Source of the DNA: Alphaproteobacteria bacterium AO1-B
GTDB lineage: Bacteria; Pseudomonadota; Alphaproteobacteria; Rhizobiales; Stappiaceae
Length of the DNA stretch: 64,000 nt
Reading direction: 5' to 3'
Assembly (NCBI GenBank): GCA_001890945.1
Contig: MLAX01000002.1
Coordinates: forward strand, 186,001-250,000
The stretch's first letter is position 1, and each line of letters begins with the position of its first letter. A model generated the notes under the pieces. The model did not search any database. It was not told the DNA's origin and saw nothing but the letters and a program-made list of their open reading frames with translations. Positions 9,357 through 18,551 of this stretch are shown piece by piece. Both the position numbers and the translations under genes were made by a program.

Positions 9357-9823
9357 CTCGGGCTTTCAAGGTGGGGGGATGCAGCGGGCAGGTCATCTTC
9401 TGCATCCGGATCAAATCCATGCATGTAGAATGCCCACTGTAGCCCCACCAAAGCACCCTTGATAGGTCGCATTAGGGCTAAAGATAGGATGATGGTCAGC
9501 GGGATCCAGATGGCCATGTGGATCCAGAGCTCTGGCCGCCACATCATTTCTACGATCAAGAGGCCCGGGATGATGATGTGGCCAACGATCGTGATCGTGA
9601 AATAGGGCGGGGCATCGTCCGCGCGCTGATGGTGGAACTCCTCGCCGCAGTTGCTGCAAGCATTCTGAGTTGCCAGAAATCCATCAAAAAGCCGGCCTTT
9701 GCCACACGACATGCAGCGGCCCATGGCGCCGCGCATCATTGCCTGCATGAGAGGACGTTTGGGTTTTTCCGGCGCTTCGTCGATGGTCTCCTCAACGCCG
9801 TTCAATTCATACCGGACCGTCAC
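9353..9823 (-). CDS. DUF983 membrane protein with zinc ribbon
   Basis: This 156-residue protein has an N-terminal cytoplasmic zinc ribbon, CMSCGKGRLF followed by CSNCGEEFHHQRADDAPPY. Two transmembrane helices follow (about residues 77-95 and 100-120), then MRPIKGALVGLQWAFYMHGF. These are the DUF983 signatures; function is not established. It lies 5 bp after the rnr stop codon and overlaps the NUDIX start by 4 bp, so it belongs to the same transcript. The arrangement rnr-DUF983-NUDIX-rpmG is widely conserved in Hyphomicrobiales. Confidence 0.88.
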   Translation of the reverse strand: MTVRYELNGVEETIDEAPEKPKRPLMQAMMRGAMGRCMSCGKGRLFDGFLATQNACSNCGEEFHHQRADDAPPYFTITIVGHIIIPGLLIVEMMWRPELWIHMAIWIPLTIILSLALMRPIKGALVGLQWAFYMHGFDPDAEDDLPAASPHLESPR

Positions 9824-9828
9824 TTTAC

Positions 9829-12174
9829 CTACCTTCGGGTCTTTTTCCGCGGAGCGGCCTTGCCCTTCGGGCCCTTGGGGCCGCCCTTCGCGCCGCCACG
9901 TGCGCCTCCTTTCGGAGGACCGCGCCGTGCCTTGGGCATCGGCTTGCGGATCGCCTTTCCGGCAATCCGTCCGTGGCTCACAACTTCAAACGTCAAAGAG
10001 CCGGCGAATGGAGCTGCATCCACAAGCCGGACCTCGACCTGATCCCCAAGTTGGTAGGTTTCGCCGGTTTTGTCACCTATCAGGGCGTGCGACGCTTCGT
10101 CGTAGCGGTAATAATCGAGGCCGATGGTGGAGGCGGGCACGAACCCGTCTGCGCCCGTGTCCTCCAAGCAGATAAACATGCCGGATTTGACCACACCGGC
10201 GATCCGGCCCTGGAATGTGGCACCAACCTGATCGCTCATCCAAAGGGCAATCAGCCGGTCGATCGTATCGCGTTCGGCGAGCATGGCCCGGCGCTCAGCT
10301 CCGGAAATCTCGCCGCCGATTGCCTCCAGTTTGCTCTCAATGCCTTCCGGCAAACCGTCCTTGCCGAGCCCAAGTGCCGAGATCAGGCCCCGGTGGACGA
10401 TGAGGTCGGCATAGCGGCGGATCGGTGAGGTGAAATGGGCATAGCGGCGCAGGTTGAGACCGAAGTGGCCGATGTTCTGCGGCGTATATTCCGCCTGCGC
10501 CTGGCTCCGCAGGACGATTTCATTGACCAGATGTGCCTGCGGTGTGTCCTTGACCTTTTTCAAAATGCCATTGAACACGGATGGCCGTAGACCGCCGGAG
10601 GAGGGCAGCTTCATGTCGATGGTTGACAGGAATTCTTTCAGGTTCTCCAGCTTTTCAGGCGTTGAGGCATCGTGCACCCGGTAGAGCAGAGGCGTCTTTT
10701 TCTTTTCCAGCGTTTCGGCAGCCGCAACGTTTGCCTGGATCATGAACTCTTCGATCAGCTTGTGCGCATCGAGACGCTCGGGCACGAAGACATGGTCAAC
10801 GGTGCCGTCGTCCTTCAGCTTGATCTTGCGTTCCGGCAAATCCAGTTCCAGCGGCTCGCGTGCTTCCCGACCTCTTTGAAGAACGGCATAGGCGTCCCAG
10901 AGCGGTTTTAGAACGCCGTCTAGCAGCGTTTCCGTCTTCTCGTCTGTAACACCGTCAATCGCCTTTTGTGCCTGGATGTAGGAGAGCTTTGCCGCCGAAC
11001 GCATCAGCACGCGGTGGAAGGTGTGGCTGATCTTGCGGCCGGTCTTGTCGAAGACCATGCGCACGCCCATCGCCGGCTTGTCTTCCTTTTCCCGCAAGGA
11101 GCACAGCTGATTGGAAATGCGTTCCGGCAGCATCGGGATGACCCTGTCCGGGAAATACACCGAATTGCCGCGCAAGTTCGCTTCCCGGTCCATGGGAGAG
11201 CCGGGTGTCACGTAATGGGCGACGTCGGCAATTGCCACATAGGCAACATAGCCGCCCTCATTGTGCGGATCTTCGTCCGGCTCGGCGTAGACCGCGTCGT
11301 CGTGGTCTTTGGCATCGGGCGGGTCGATGGTGATCAGCGGGATCTGCCGCCAATCCTCGCGTTGTCCAAGCTTTTCAACCGGCTTGGCGGTTTCTGCCTG
11401 GGCTTCGACCGCATTTGGGAAAACATGCGGAATGCCATGGGAGTGCAGCGCGATTTCGGAGACCGCTTTTTCGGAGTTCATCGAGCCAAAGCGTTCCACG
11501 ATCGCAGCGCGCGGATGACCATATTTTCCGGAGCGTGAGATCTGCACGCTGACGAGATCGCCGTCTTCGGCTTCCTTCATCTCCGCCGGATCGACATCCA
11601 GCTCGCGTTGCTTGCGGTCGATGGGCTCCAGGTAGGGCGGGCGGTTGCCGTCCCGCTTTCTGAGGATGCCCAGGATCGTGCCCTGGCGTTTTTCCAGAAC
11701 GCGGATGACCCGCGCGGTGAATTCTGCTTCCGAACCGCTGTCGCCTTCCGTGAGGCGGATCAACGCCCGATCGCCGAGGCCCGGTTGGGTGTTCTTTGTT
11801 TTACCCGCCAGGATCAGAATGTGCGGTGGATTGCCGGTCTCATCGTCCCAATCCACCGGTGTGCCAAGCAAGTCGCCATCGGATGTGCGGGCAATCGTGT
11901 TTGCCACGAACACAGGTGGCAGGTCGCCCGGCCGGATCATGCGCTTGTTGCGCTTTTCAATGAGACCGTCTTCGGCCAGATCCTTGAGGATCTTTTTCAA
12001 GTGGATCCGCGCACCACCGATTACGCCAAAATGGCGGGCGATTTCCCGCTTGCCCGCACGGCCCGGATTGTCAGCAACAAAAGCCAAGATGTCCTCGCGG
12101 GAGGGCATGTCCCCTGGCACTTTGGCGTGTTTGCGTTTTGTGTGTTTGCGCGTGTTAATGCGTTTTGCGCTCAA
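9829..12174 (-). CDS. rnr: Ribonuclease R
   Basis: This 781-residue 3'-5' exoribonuclease degrades structured RNA. After a basic N-terminus comes a winged-helix segment (SREDILAFVADNPG, KREIARHFGV) and two cold-shock domains. The RNB catalytic core follows, with ITIDPPDAKDHDDAVYAE near residue 280 providing the metal-binding aspartates, and YFPDRVIPMLPERISNQLCSL. An S1 domain near residues 640-720 includes GATFQGRIAGVVKSGMFI. The Lys/Arg/Gly-rich tail is typical of RNase R rather than RNase II. The ATG overlaps the topA stop codon (12171-12174), so translation is coupled to topA. Confidence 0.96.
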   Translation of the reverse strand: MSAKRINTRKHTKRKHAKVPGDMPSREDILAFVADNPGRAGKREIARHFGVIGGARIHLKKILKDLAEDGLIEKRNKRMIRPGDLPPVFVANTIARTSDGDLLGTPVDWDDETGNPPHILILAGKTKNTQPGLGDRALIRLTEGDSGSEAEFTARVIRVLEKRQGTILGILRKRDGNRPPYLEPIDRKQRELDVDPAEMKEAEDGDLVSVQISRSGKYGHPRAAIVERFGSMNSEKAVSEIALHSHGIPHVFPNAVEAQAETAKPVEKLGQREDWRQIPLITIDPPDAKDHDDAVYAEPDEDPHNEGGYVAYVAIADVAHYVTPGSPMDREANLRGNSVYFPDRVIPMLPERISNQLCSLREKEDKPAMGVRMVFDKTGRKISHTFHRVLMRSAAKLSYIQAQKAIDGVTDEKTETLLDGVLKPLWDAYAVLQRGREAREPLELDLPERKIKLKDDGTVDHVFVPERLDAHKLIEEFMIQANVAAAETLEKKKTPLLYRVHDASTPEKLENLKEFLSTIDMKLPSSGGLRPSVFNGILKKVKDTPQAHLVNEIVLRSQAQAEYTPQNIGHFGLNLRRYAHFTSPIRRYADLIVHRGLISALGLGKDGLPEGIESKLEAIGGEISGAERRAMLAERDTIDRLIALWMSDQVGATFQGRIAGVVKSGMFICLEDTGADGFVPASTIGLDYYRYDEASHALIGDKTGETYQLGDQVEVRLVDAAPFAGSLTFEVVSHGRIAGKAIRKPMPKARRGPPKGGARGGAKGGPKGPKGKAAPRKKTRR

Positions 12175-14906
12175 GAGGGATCGTCCCAGGGCACCTCTTC
12201 AGACGATGTGTCCACCTTGGCCTTGGCCGCGGATTTTGCCATTGTCTTCTTGGCTGCCGTTTTTTTGGCAGCTGGCTTCTTGGCGGTGGTCTTTTCCTCA
12301 CCGTCCTTGGCCGCTGCCTTTTTGGTTGATGTCTTTTTCGCCGTGGTTTTCTTGGCGGCCGCCTTTTTCTTGGTGCCACCCTTGGCCGCCTTTGCCGCGA
12401 TCAATTCCACAGCCTGTTCCATCGTCACCGCTTCCGGAGCGGTGTCCTTCGGCAGCGTCGCATTCACCTTGCCATGCTTGACGTATGGCCCATAGCGGCC
12501 GTCGTAGACGTTGACCGGTCCGCCTTCGGACGGATGCTCGCCAAGTTCCTTCAGCGGCGTTGCTGCGGCGCCCCGTCGTCCGCCACCTTTGGCGCGCTTT
12601 TCTGCGAGGGCATCGACCGCGCGGTTGATGCCGACGGAAAACACCTCGTCCGGCGAGGAGAGGTTCGCATAGGTGCCGTCATGCAACACGAACGGGCCAT
12701 AGCGCCCAAGTCCGGCCGTGATCATCTTGCCGTCTTCCGGATGCTCGCCGACTTCGCGTGGCAGCGACAGCAGCTGCAAAGCCTTTTCAAGATCCATGTC
12801 CGCGGCCGACCAGCCCTTGGGCAATGATGAGCGTTTGGGTTTGGCCTCATTGCCGAGTTGAACGTATGGACCAAAACGGCCTGTGCGCAGCGAGACTTCC
12901 ATACCGGTTTCCGGATCTTCACCGAACACCTTCGGGCCGTCATCGGCTTCACCGTCTTCACCGTTCGGCTTGCCGAGCTGGCGGGTGTAGCCGCATTCCG
13001 GATAGTTTTCACAGCCAATGAAAGCGCCCCAACGGCTGACTTTGAGCGACAGCCTTCCGGTGTCACAGGCAGGGCACTTGCGGGCATCGGAACCGTCTTC
13101 CTTTTCCGGGAAGATGTGGGGCCCGAGCAGTTCATTCAATGCATCGATGACTTCCGCAACGCGCAGATCCTTGATCTCGTCAACGGAGCCGGAGAAGGCC
13201 GTCCAGAAGTCCTTCAAGACATCCAGCCAAGAGAGTTCGCCTGCGGAAATCTTGTCGAGCTGTTCTTCCAGGCTCGCGGTGAAATCAAACTCGATGTAGC
13301 GCTGGAAGAAGCTTTCCAGGAACGCGGTGACGATCCGGCCCTTGTCCTGCGGTACCAGCTGCTTTTTCTCTAGTTCAACATACTCCCGGTCACGCAGGGT
13401 TTGCAGCGTTGAGGCATAGGTGGACGGGCGGCCAATGCCGAGCTCTTCCATCTTTTTCACCAGGCTCGCCTCGGTGTAACGTGGCGGCGGGGTGGTGAAG
13501 TGCTGAGAGGATTCAATCGGTTCTGCGGTGCCGTCGATGGACGTTGCAGTCAGCGCCGCGCCCTGATCGACAGCCGGCAAGCGCTTGGAAGCTTCATCAT
13601 CATCATCGTCGCGGCTCTCCTGATAAAGCGCCAGGAAACCGTCGAAGCGGACAACCGAGCCGGTTGCGCGCAGATTTGCCCGTTTGCCGGAGCCGTCGGC
13701 GAGAATTTCAATCGTTGTGCGTTCAAGAACGGCCGATTCCATTTGGGAGGCCATGGTCCGCTTCCAGATCAGCTCGTAGAGCTTGGCCTGATCCTGGTCG
13801 AGGAACGCCGCGACATCTTTCGGGCGGCGGGCCAGATCGGTCGGGCGGATCGCCTCGTGGGCTTCCTGCGCGTTCTTGGCTTTGGAGGAATAGGCGCGTG
13901 GCTTTTCCGGAACGTATTTGTCCCCAAAATCCTGTCCGATGACCGAGCGGGCCGCGGCAATCGCTTCGCCTGCAATCGAGACGCCGTCAGTACGCATATA
14001 GGTGATGAGGCCGGAGGTCTCGCCGCCGATGGAAATGCCTTCATAGAGCTTTTGAGCAACCTGCATGGTGCGCGAGGCAGAGAAGCCAAGCTTGCGGGAC
14101 GCTTCCTGCTGTAAGGTCGAGGTGGTAAAGGGCGCTGCCGGATTGCGCTTGGCCGGCTTGGAGGCAACGCTGTCAACCTTGAAGCTGGCGCTTTCCAGCA
14201 TCGTCTTGATGGCGCCGGCTTCGTCGCCCGTCTTGATGTCGAGGCGGCCAATCTTCTTGCCGTCAAAGCCGGTGAGGCCCGCCTGGAACACGTCGCCGGC
14301 CGGCGTTTTCATGCCGGCGAAGATCGACCAGTATTCCTGCGGGTTGAATGTTTCGATCTCCATTTCCCGATCGCAGATGAGGCGCAGCGCCACGGACTGC
14401 ACACGGCCGGCGGAGCGGGCGCCCGGCAGCTTGCGCCAGAGAACAGGAGACAAGGTAAAGCCGACCAGATAGTCGAGCGCACGGCGCGCGAGGTAAGCGT
14501 CGACAAGCGGTGTGTCCAGCTGGCGCGGATTGTCCATCGCCTCAAGGATTGCCTTCTTGGTGATCGCGTTGAACACCACCCGCTCGATCTGCTTGTCTTT
14601 CAAAACGCGCTTTTTCTGGAGAACTTCCAGAACGTGCCACGAAATCGCTTCCCCTTCGCGGTCGGGGTCAGTTGCGAGAATGAGGCGGTCGGCATCCTTG
14701 ACCGCGCTGGCGATTTCGCTCAGCCGCTTCTGGGACTTGCTGTCGACCTGCCAGCTCATGGCGAAGTCCTCGTCGGGTTTGACCGAACCGTCCTTGGGCG
14801 GCAAATCGCGCACGTGACCATAAGAGGCCAGAACGGTGTAATCCGAGCCCAAATACTTGTTGATCGTCTTGGCTTTCGCCGGCGATTCCACAATGACGAC
14901 GTTCAT
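12171..14906 (-). CDS. topA: DNA topoisomerase I (type IA)
   Basis: This 911-residue enzyme relaxes negative supercoils. The Toprim domain opens with VVIVESPAKAKTI and includes TDPDREGEAISWH. The active-site Tyr is in GLITYMRTDGV near residue 302, where most homologues have a Ser after the Asp. One C4 zinc finger starts CPACDTGRLSL near residue 609 (CPAC and CENYPEC). Three topoisomerase C-terminal repeats with GRFGPYVQ, GRYGPFVL and GRYGPYVK motifs follow. The last 60 residues are an Ala/Lys repeat tail like a histone H1 or bacterial DNA-binding tail. The gene follows dprA on the same strand after 175 bp and is coupled to rnr. Confidence 0.97.
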   Translation of the reverse strand: MNVVIVESPAKAKTINKYLGSDYTVLASYGHVRDLPPKDGSVKPDEDFAMSWQVDSKSQKRLSEIASAVKDADRLILATDPDREGEAISWHVLEVLQKKRVLKDKQIERVVFNAITKKAILEAMDNPRQLDTPLVDAYLARRALDYLVGFTLSPVLWRKLPGARSAGRVQSVALRLICDREMEIETFNPQEYWSIFAGMKTPAGDVFQAGLTGFDGKKIGRLDIKTGDEAGAIKTMLESASFKVDSVASKPAKRNPAAPFTTSTLQQEASRKLGFSASRTMQVAQKLYEGISIGGETSGLITYMRTDGVSIAGEAIAAARSVIGQDFGDKYVPEKPRAYSSKAKNAQEAHEAIRPTDLARRPKDVAAFLDQDQAKLYELIWKRTMASQMESAVLERTTIEILADGSGKRANLRATGSVVRFDGFLALYQESRDDDDDEASKRLPAVDQGAALTATSIDGTAEPIESSQHFTTPPPRYTEASLVKKMEELGIGRPSTYASTLQTLRDREYVELEKKQLVPQDKGRIVTAFLESFFQRYIEFDFTASLEEQLDKISAGELSWLDVLKDFWTAFSGSVDEIKDLRVAEVIDALNELLGPHIFPEKEDGSDARKCPACDTGRLSLKVSRWGAFIGCENYPECGYTRQLGKPNGEDGEADDGPKVFGEDPETGMEVSLRTGRFGPYVQLGNEAKPKRSSLPKGWSAADMDLEKALQLLSLPREVGEHPEDGKMITAGLGRYGPFVLHDGTYANLSSPDEVFSVGINRAVDALAEKRAKGGGRRGAAATPLKELGEHPSEGGPVNVYDGRYGPYVKHGKVNATLPKDTAPEAVTMEQAVELIAAKAAKGGTKKKAAAKKTTAKKTSTKKAAAKDGEEKTTAKKPAAKKTAAKKTMAKSAAKAKVDTSSEEVPWDDPS

Positions 14907-15081
14907 TCTTACCCAAATTTTTTGTGCCGGGACGGAGGAGTTTTCCCGGGAGAGAAGCTGGTTTTGTGGCGCAGACGATCACGGATCATGCGCCGCGTGT
15001 CAAATGGACCTTTGCGCGACCGGGGTCAAGCTGTCCGTTTTGCAGAGAGGTTATCCACTGACATATATGGGGAAAATTTCC

Positions 15082-16218
15082 TCACAATAGCAGTGATATT
15101 TTGTTGCCGCGGTGCCGTTCCAGCCGTCCGGCAAGTTCCAGCTCTAATAAAATGATGTGCACCATGCGCGGCGGCACGTCCGCAAACCGGATCAGTTCGT
15201 CTAGATCGACCGGTGTGGGGCCAAGGGCAGAAATGATGCGGGTGCGCAAGCTCTCATCCGGTTCCTGAACTGCGGAAAAAAGGTCCTTGTCCGGTTCATT
15301 CAAGTCCTGATCGAAGGGCAGGACGGGTTCGATCCGGCCGCCGAGATCCTCCAGAACGTCTTTGGCGTTTGTCACCAGTGCCGCGCCCTGGCGGATAAGG
15401 CTGTTGGCGCCGTCCGAGCGCGGATCAAGCGGGGAGCCGGGAACTGCAAAAATGTCCCGGTTCTGCTCCAGCGCAAACCGCGCCGTGTGAAGTGACCCGG
15501 ATTTCTTGGCCGCTTCGATTACGATGACACCGAGCGAAACGCCGGAAATCAGCCGGTTGCGCCGGGGGAAATCGCGCCCGCGTGGCTTCCAGCCAAACGG
15601 CATTTCGCTGATCACCGCGCCGCCAGTTTGAAGAATTGCCGCAAGGAGGCGGTCATGATCGCTCGGGTAGAGCACATCGATCCCGCCAGCGAAGACAGCC
15701 ACAGTCCCCGTTGAAAGCGCTGCTTCGTGCGCAGCAGCATCAATGCCGCGGGCAAGGCCGGAGGCGATGACAAAATCCGCGTTGCCAAGATCACGGGCGA
15801 ACATTGCGGCCAGTTTCCGGCCCGACAGCGAGGCATTGCGCGCCCCGACGATTGCCAGCGTCTTGGGCCGGGCCGTGACAGATCCCCCCTTCACGGACAA
15901 CAGAGGTGGCGGACCGTCGATGTGGCGCAGGTGCGGTGGGTACTCCGGCTCGCCGAGGGCCACAAGGCGGGCACCGGACCGGACGTGGGCCTCAAGTTCG
16001 GCTTCGGCATCGTCTTGCGTGCAAAGCCGGTAGCTTTTCTTGCCGCCCCGCCTGGAGAGCTCGGGAAGACGTTCCAGCGCTTTTTCGGCAGACCCGGTGT
16101 GGTTCAGAAGGTTACGGAACGTGGTGGGGCCAACATTTTCAGAGCGTATTAAACGAAGCCAGGCAAGACGCTGGGCCTCTGAGAGGCGAAGGGTTTTATC
16201 GTGCGCCGGCCGGCTCAC
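15082..16218 (-). CDS. dprA: DNA-processing protein DprA
   Basis: DprA binds incoming single-stranded DNA and loads RecA during transformation. The frame is open up to 16503, but the GTG at 16218 overlaps the plsY stop (GTGA) and gives 378 residues, the usual length. An N-terminal SAM-like helix bundle ([22 protein letters not shown]) is followed by the Rossmann-like core. That core has [62 protein letters not shown] and [19 protein letters not shown] winged-helix tail ([28 protein letters not shown]) ends the protein. No other competence genes are in the window. Confidence 0.95.
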   Translation of the reverse strand: MSRPAHDKTLRLSEAQRLAWLRLIRSENVGPTTFRNLLNHTGSAEKALERLPELSRRGGKKSYRLCTQDDAEAELEAHVRSGARLVALGEPEYPPHLRHIDGPPPLLSVKGGSVTARPKTLAIVGARNASLSGRKLAAMFARDLGNADFVIASGLARGIDAAAHEAALSTGTVAVFAGGIDVLYPSDHDRLLAAILQTGGAVISEMPFGWKPRGRDFPRRNRLISGVSLGVIVIEAAKKSGSLHTARFALEQNRDIFAVPGSPLDPRSDGANSLIRQGAALVTNAKDVLEDLGGRIEPVLPFDQDLNEPDKDLFSAVQEPDESLRTRIISALGPTPVDLDELIRFADVPPRMVHIILLELELAGRLERHRGNKISLLL

Positions 16219-16880
16219 CCGTCTCCCGGAGACGGATCGGAGGCCGGGGCCTCTGCCGGCGGTTTCGATTTCTTGCCGATCTTGCTCTCCTGTCCCTTGA
16301 GAAGCCGGCCGATGTTCTCGTGATGTTTGGCCCAGAGCAAGACGGTGAGCACCAGAAACATCTCGCCCAGCTGATACTGGCTGAAGCCGAAATAGAGAAT
16401 AACAGGCGTGACGGCCGAGGCGGTCAGGGCCGACAAAGAGGAATAGCGGAAAACAAACGCCATACCGACCCAGGTGAGGGCCGCGATTAGGAACATCGGC
16501 CAATAGAGGCCCAAGAGGATGCCGAGATAGGTGGCAACGCCCTTGCCGCCCTTGAATTTCAGCCAGACCGGAAAGAGGTGGCCCAAAAACGCCCCGAAAC
16601 CGGCAATCAAGGCCGTATCCGGCCCAAACCGGGCTGCAATCAGAACCGCTACGGTGCCTTTTAGACCGTCGCCCAGAAGGGTCGCGGCGGCCAGTTTCTT
16701 GCTGCCGGTGCGCAGTACATTCGTGGTGCCGATATTGCCGGAACCGATCTTGCGGATATCCCCATGCCCGCCAAGTTTCGTCAGGATCAGGCCAAACGGA
16801 ATGGTGCCAAGCAAATAGCCAAAGGCAAGAGCGGCCAGATAATAGGGCCAGGCAAATTCCCAGCTGATCGGATCAGGCAT
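16215..16880 (-). CDS. plsY: Glycerol-3-phosphate acyltransferase PlsY
   Basis: PlsY is an integral inner-membrane enzyme that acylates glycerol-3-phosphate from acyl-phosphate, the first step of phospholipid synthesis. The 221-residue protein has about five membrane helices and the family's cytoplasmic motifs. These are [14 protein letters not shown] (usually GSGNIGATN), [10 protein letters not shown], and [20 protein letters not shown] with the phosphate-binding glycine loop. A charged, Pro-rich tail of about 30 residues follows the last helix. Its stop codon overlaps the dprA start, a gene order common in alphaproteobacteria. Confidence 0.95.
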   Translation of the reverse strand: MPDPISWEFAWPYYLAALAFGYLLGTIPFGLILTKLGGHGDIRKIGSGNIGTTNVLRTGSKKLAAATLLGDGLKGTVAVLIAARFGPDTALIAGFGAFLGHLFPVWLKFKGGKGVATYLGILLGLYWPMFLIAALTWVGMAFVFRYSSLSALTASAVTPVILYFGFSQYQLGEMFLVLTVLLWAKHHENIGRLLKGQESKIGKKSKPPAEAPASDPSPGDG

Positions 16881-16955
16881 TTTTTGTTTTTCTCCCGAGT
16901 GCGCAGGGCAGGGTCTTGAGAAGAATTCACAACAAAAGCCAAAGACCCACGCTTA

Positions 16956-17068
16956 CCGTCATACCCGGACTTGATCCGGGTATCCATACCGTTTCGTTTC
17001 AAAAGCACACCGCCGTTGCTTTTGGATTTTGAGCAGCTTGGATTGCCGGATCAAGTCCGGCAATGACG
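16956..17068. repeat. Inverted pair of palindromic CTTGA-core repeat elements
   Basis: Two near-identical palindromes sit in opposite orientation in the plsY upstream gap. The first (16961-16983) has arms ATACCCGGA/TCCGGGTAT around CTTGA. The second (17042-17064) has arms ATTGCCGGA/TCCGGCAAT around TCAAG. Each is flanked on its outer side by CCGTC/GACGG. A related copy lies at 60814-60834. They resemble the small REP-like dispersed elements of alphaproteobacterial genomes. Confidence 0.7.
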
Positions 17069-17079
17069 GCCACAAGACT

Positions 17080-17565
17080 CTACTGGGAATGTTTGTTTTT
17101 GGCTTCCCACGCATTCCAGTAAGCACTGCTGGTGTCTCTCAGCTCCTCTATAGAGACTTGTGCGCCATTCTCTGCTTCTACCGTTGCTGATTTGGCTTCA
17201 ATGAACAGATGGCCTCCGGTGCTCAGACGCTCCGAGACATGAGTCTGGCACAGAACTCGCACCGAACCATCCACAACGTCACCACGCAGTATTTCAAGTT
17301 GGAGGTTCAATATATCTTTAGTATTTTCGATAATGACCGGTGTCCGTTCGGCCTCATTTGTCAAAGAGCAAAAACGGAAATCCTTTATTGATTCCAGTGA
17401 TACCTCGAAACCTGATGCTCCTTGCGCTATCGCCTTGGCGAGATACGGAATTCCGATTTTTAGTTTTAAATTTCGGTCCGAGTAGTAGATATCTTCAACC
17501 CAGCCATCATGAAAAACAGAGAAAATGTCGGCGATGTCTTTGACGTTGCAGATTGCCTTATTCAA
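17080..17565 (-). CDS. Hypothetical protein of unknown family
   Basis: I do not recognise this 161-residue protein. It starts MNKAICNVKDIADIFSVFHDGWVEDIYY and is predicted as mixed alpha/beta and soluble, with no signal peptide or membrane segment. The FHDGWVEDI opening superficially resembles immunity-type or PilZ-like small domains, where a strand begins after a conserved Asp, but that is weak. Its codons are visibly more AT-rich than those of the flanking housekeeping genes. It lies alone between repeat elements and a 400-bp non-coding gap, consistent with a recently acquired gene. ATG at 17565 has no strong ribosome-binding site. Confidence 0.6.
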   Translation of the reverse strand: MNKAICNVKDIADIFSVFHDGWVEDIYYSDRNLKLKIGIPYLAKAIAQGASGFEVSLESIKDFRFCSLTNEAERTPVIIENTKDILNLQLEILRGDVVDGSVRVLCQTHVSERLSTGGHLFIEAKSATVEAENGAQVSIEELRDTSSAYWNAWEAKNKHSQ

Positions 17566-17969
17566 TGCTTTTCCTCATTCTAAATAGGATTGTGGCGCAG
17601 TTAGATAGGGGATGTGACATCTTACAGTCCAATATTGCGTAGCTCTCAAATTTCTAGGCAGTGTGTCTCCAAGAAAAGGGAAGCTGGCTTAATGAGCTGC
17701 GACACCGACAGCTTTTCGTTTCGAGAGTTTGAATTTCGAACGATATCCGCCGAAGTTTCATGGGGTGGCGGCTAAACGCTGGACCTAAACATGCGTCCTA
17801 GGCACAAGTTCAGAAGCGGGGCGGCACGAACTTGAGGATATGCTGAGTGCTTATAGCCATGGTTTGCAAAGATCAGGGTATGTTTGCCAAGCTAAATGAC
17901 TTGCCATCTTGCAGGGCAATTCCAGATTTGGAATTCATGTAACGCACGAACGAAATCTGGAGAAAACCC
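17566..17969. other. 404-bp intergenic region upstream of the peroxiredoxin gene
   Basis: No convincing gene is seen. The only structured element is a palindrome, ATTCCA-GATT-TGGAAT, at 17919-17934, 36 bp before the GTG start of the peroxiredoxin gene. It could be an operator. The remainder is AT-richer than average and has no repeats I can see. Confidence 0.4.
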
Positions 17970-18533
17970 GTGAGCCTGACAGATGTGGATTGGTCGAAAT
18001 TACCGGCGCCAGAGGATGACGGTACGGCTGCGCGTTTTGAGGGTATGACGCTCCCTCCGCTTGACTTGGCGGCAACGGACGGCAGCAAGGTACAGCTGGC
18101 GGACCTTACCGGGACCAGCGTGGTTTACATCTACCCCAAGACAGGGCAGCCGGGTGTGCCGTTGCCAGACGGCTGGGACATGATCCCCGGCGCGCGTGGC
18201 TGCACGCCGCAATCCTGTGCATTCCGGGATCATTTCAAAGAGCTTTCGGCTCTTGGCGCCGATCATATCTTCGGTCTGTCGACCCAATCAACCGCCTATC
18301 AGGTGGAGGCCGTTGAGCGGCTTCATTTGCCGTTTCCGCTGTTGTCGGACGTGAATCTGACCTTCACGAATGCTCTTGATCTGCCGTCCTTCGAAGCCGA
18401 TGGTCAGACGCTTTTAAAGCGCCTGACGTTGATCGTTCGGGACGGCGTTGTGATCAAGGCGTTCTATCCGGTATTTCCGCCCGACCGGAACGCTGCCGAT
18501 GTCATGGCGTGGCTGGAAGAGAACCAGGCCTGA
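17970..18533 (+). CDS. Peroxiredoxin (BCP/PrxQ-like)
   Basis: This 187-residue thiol peroxidase-type protein is expected in the cytoplasm. The thioredoxin fold begins LPPLDLAATDGSKVQLADL and continues with VVYIYPKTGQPGVPLPDGW. The active-site segment GARGCTPQSCAFRDHF carries the presumed peroxidatic Cys78 and resolving Cys83 in the C-x4-C spacing of PrxQ/BCP enzymes. The Thr and Arg that normally polarise the peroxidatic Cys are present nearby. The start is a GTG preceded by ctggag. A palindrome lies 36-51 bp upstream. The gene is convergent with pyrC' (stop codons about 19 bp apart). Confidence 0.85.
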   Translation: MSLTDVDWSKLPAPEDDGTAARFEGMTLPPLDLAATDGSKVQLADLTGTSVVYIYPKTGQPGVPLPDGWDMIPGARGCTPQSCAFRDHFKELSALGADHIFGLSTQSTAYQVEAVERLHLPFPLLSDVNLTFTNALDLPSFEADGQTLLKRLTLIVRDGVVIKAFYPVFPPDRNAADVMAWLEENQA

Positions 18534-18551
18534 CATCAGTCAGACGGTTAC

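Noticed and set aside
9518..14817. Many plus-strand open frames of 100-300 codons opposite rnr and topA
   Set aside because: They are shadows of GC-rich minus-strand genes; no family motifs or ribosome-binding sites.
16219..16503. Longer frame for dprA up to 16503
   Set aside because: It overlaps most of plsY in another frame; the GTG at 16218 overlaps the plsY stop codon in the usual coupled way and gives the normal length.
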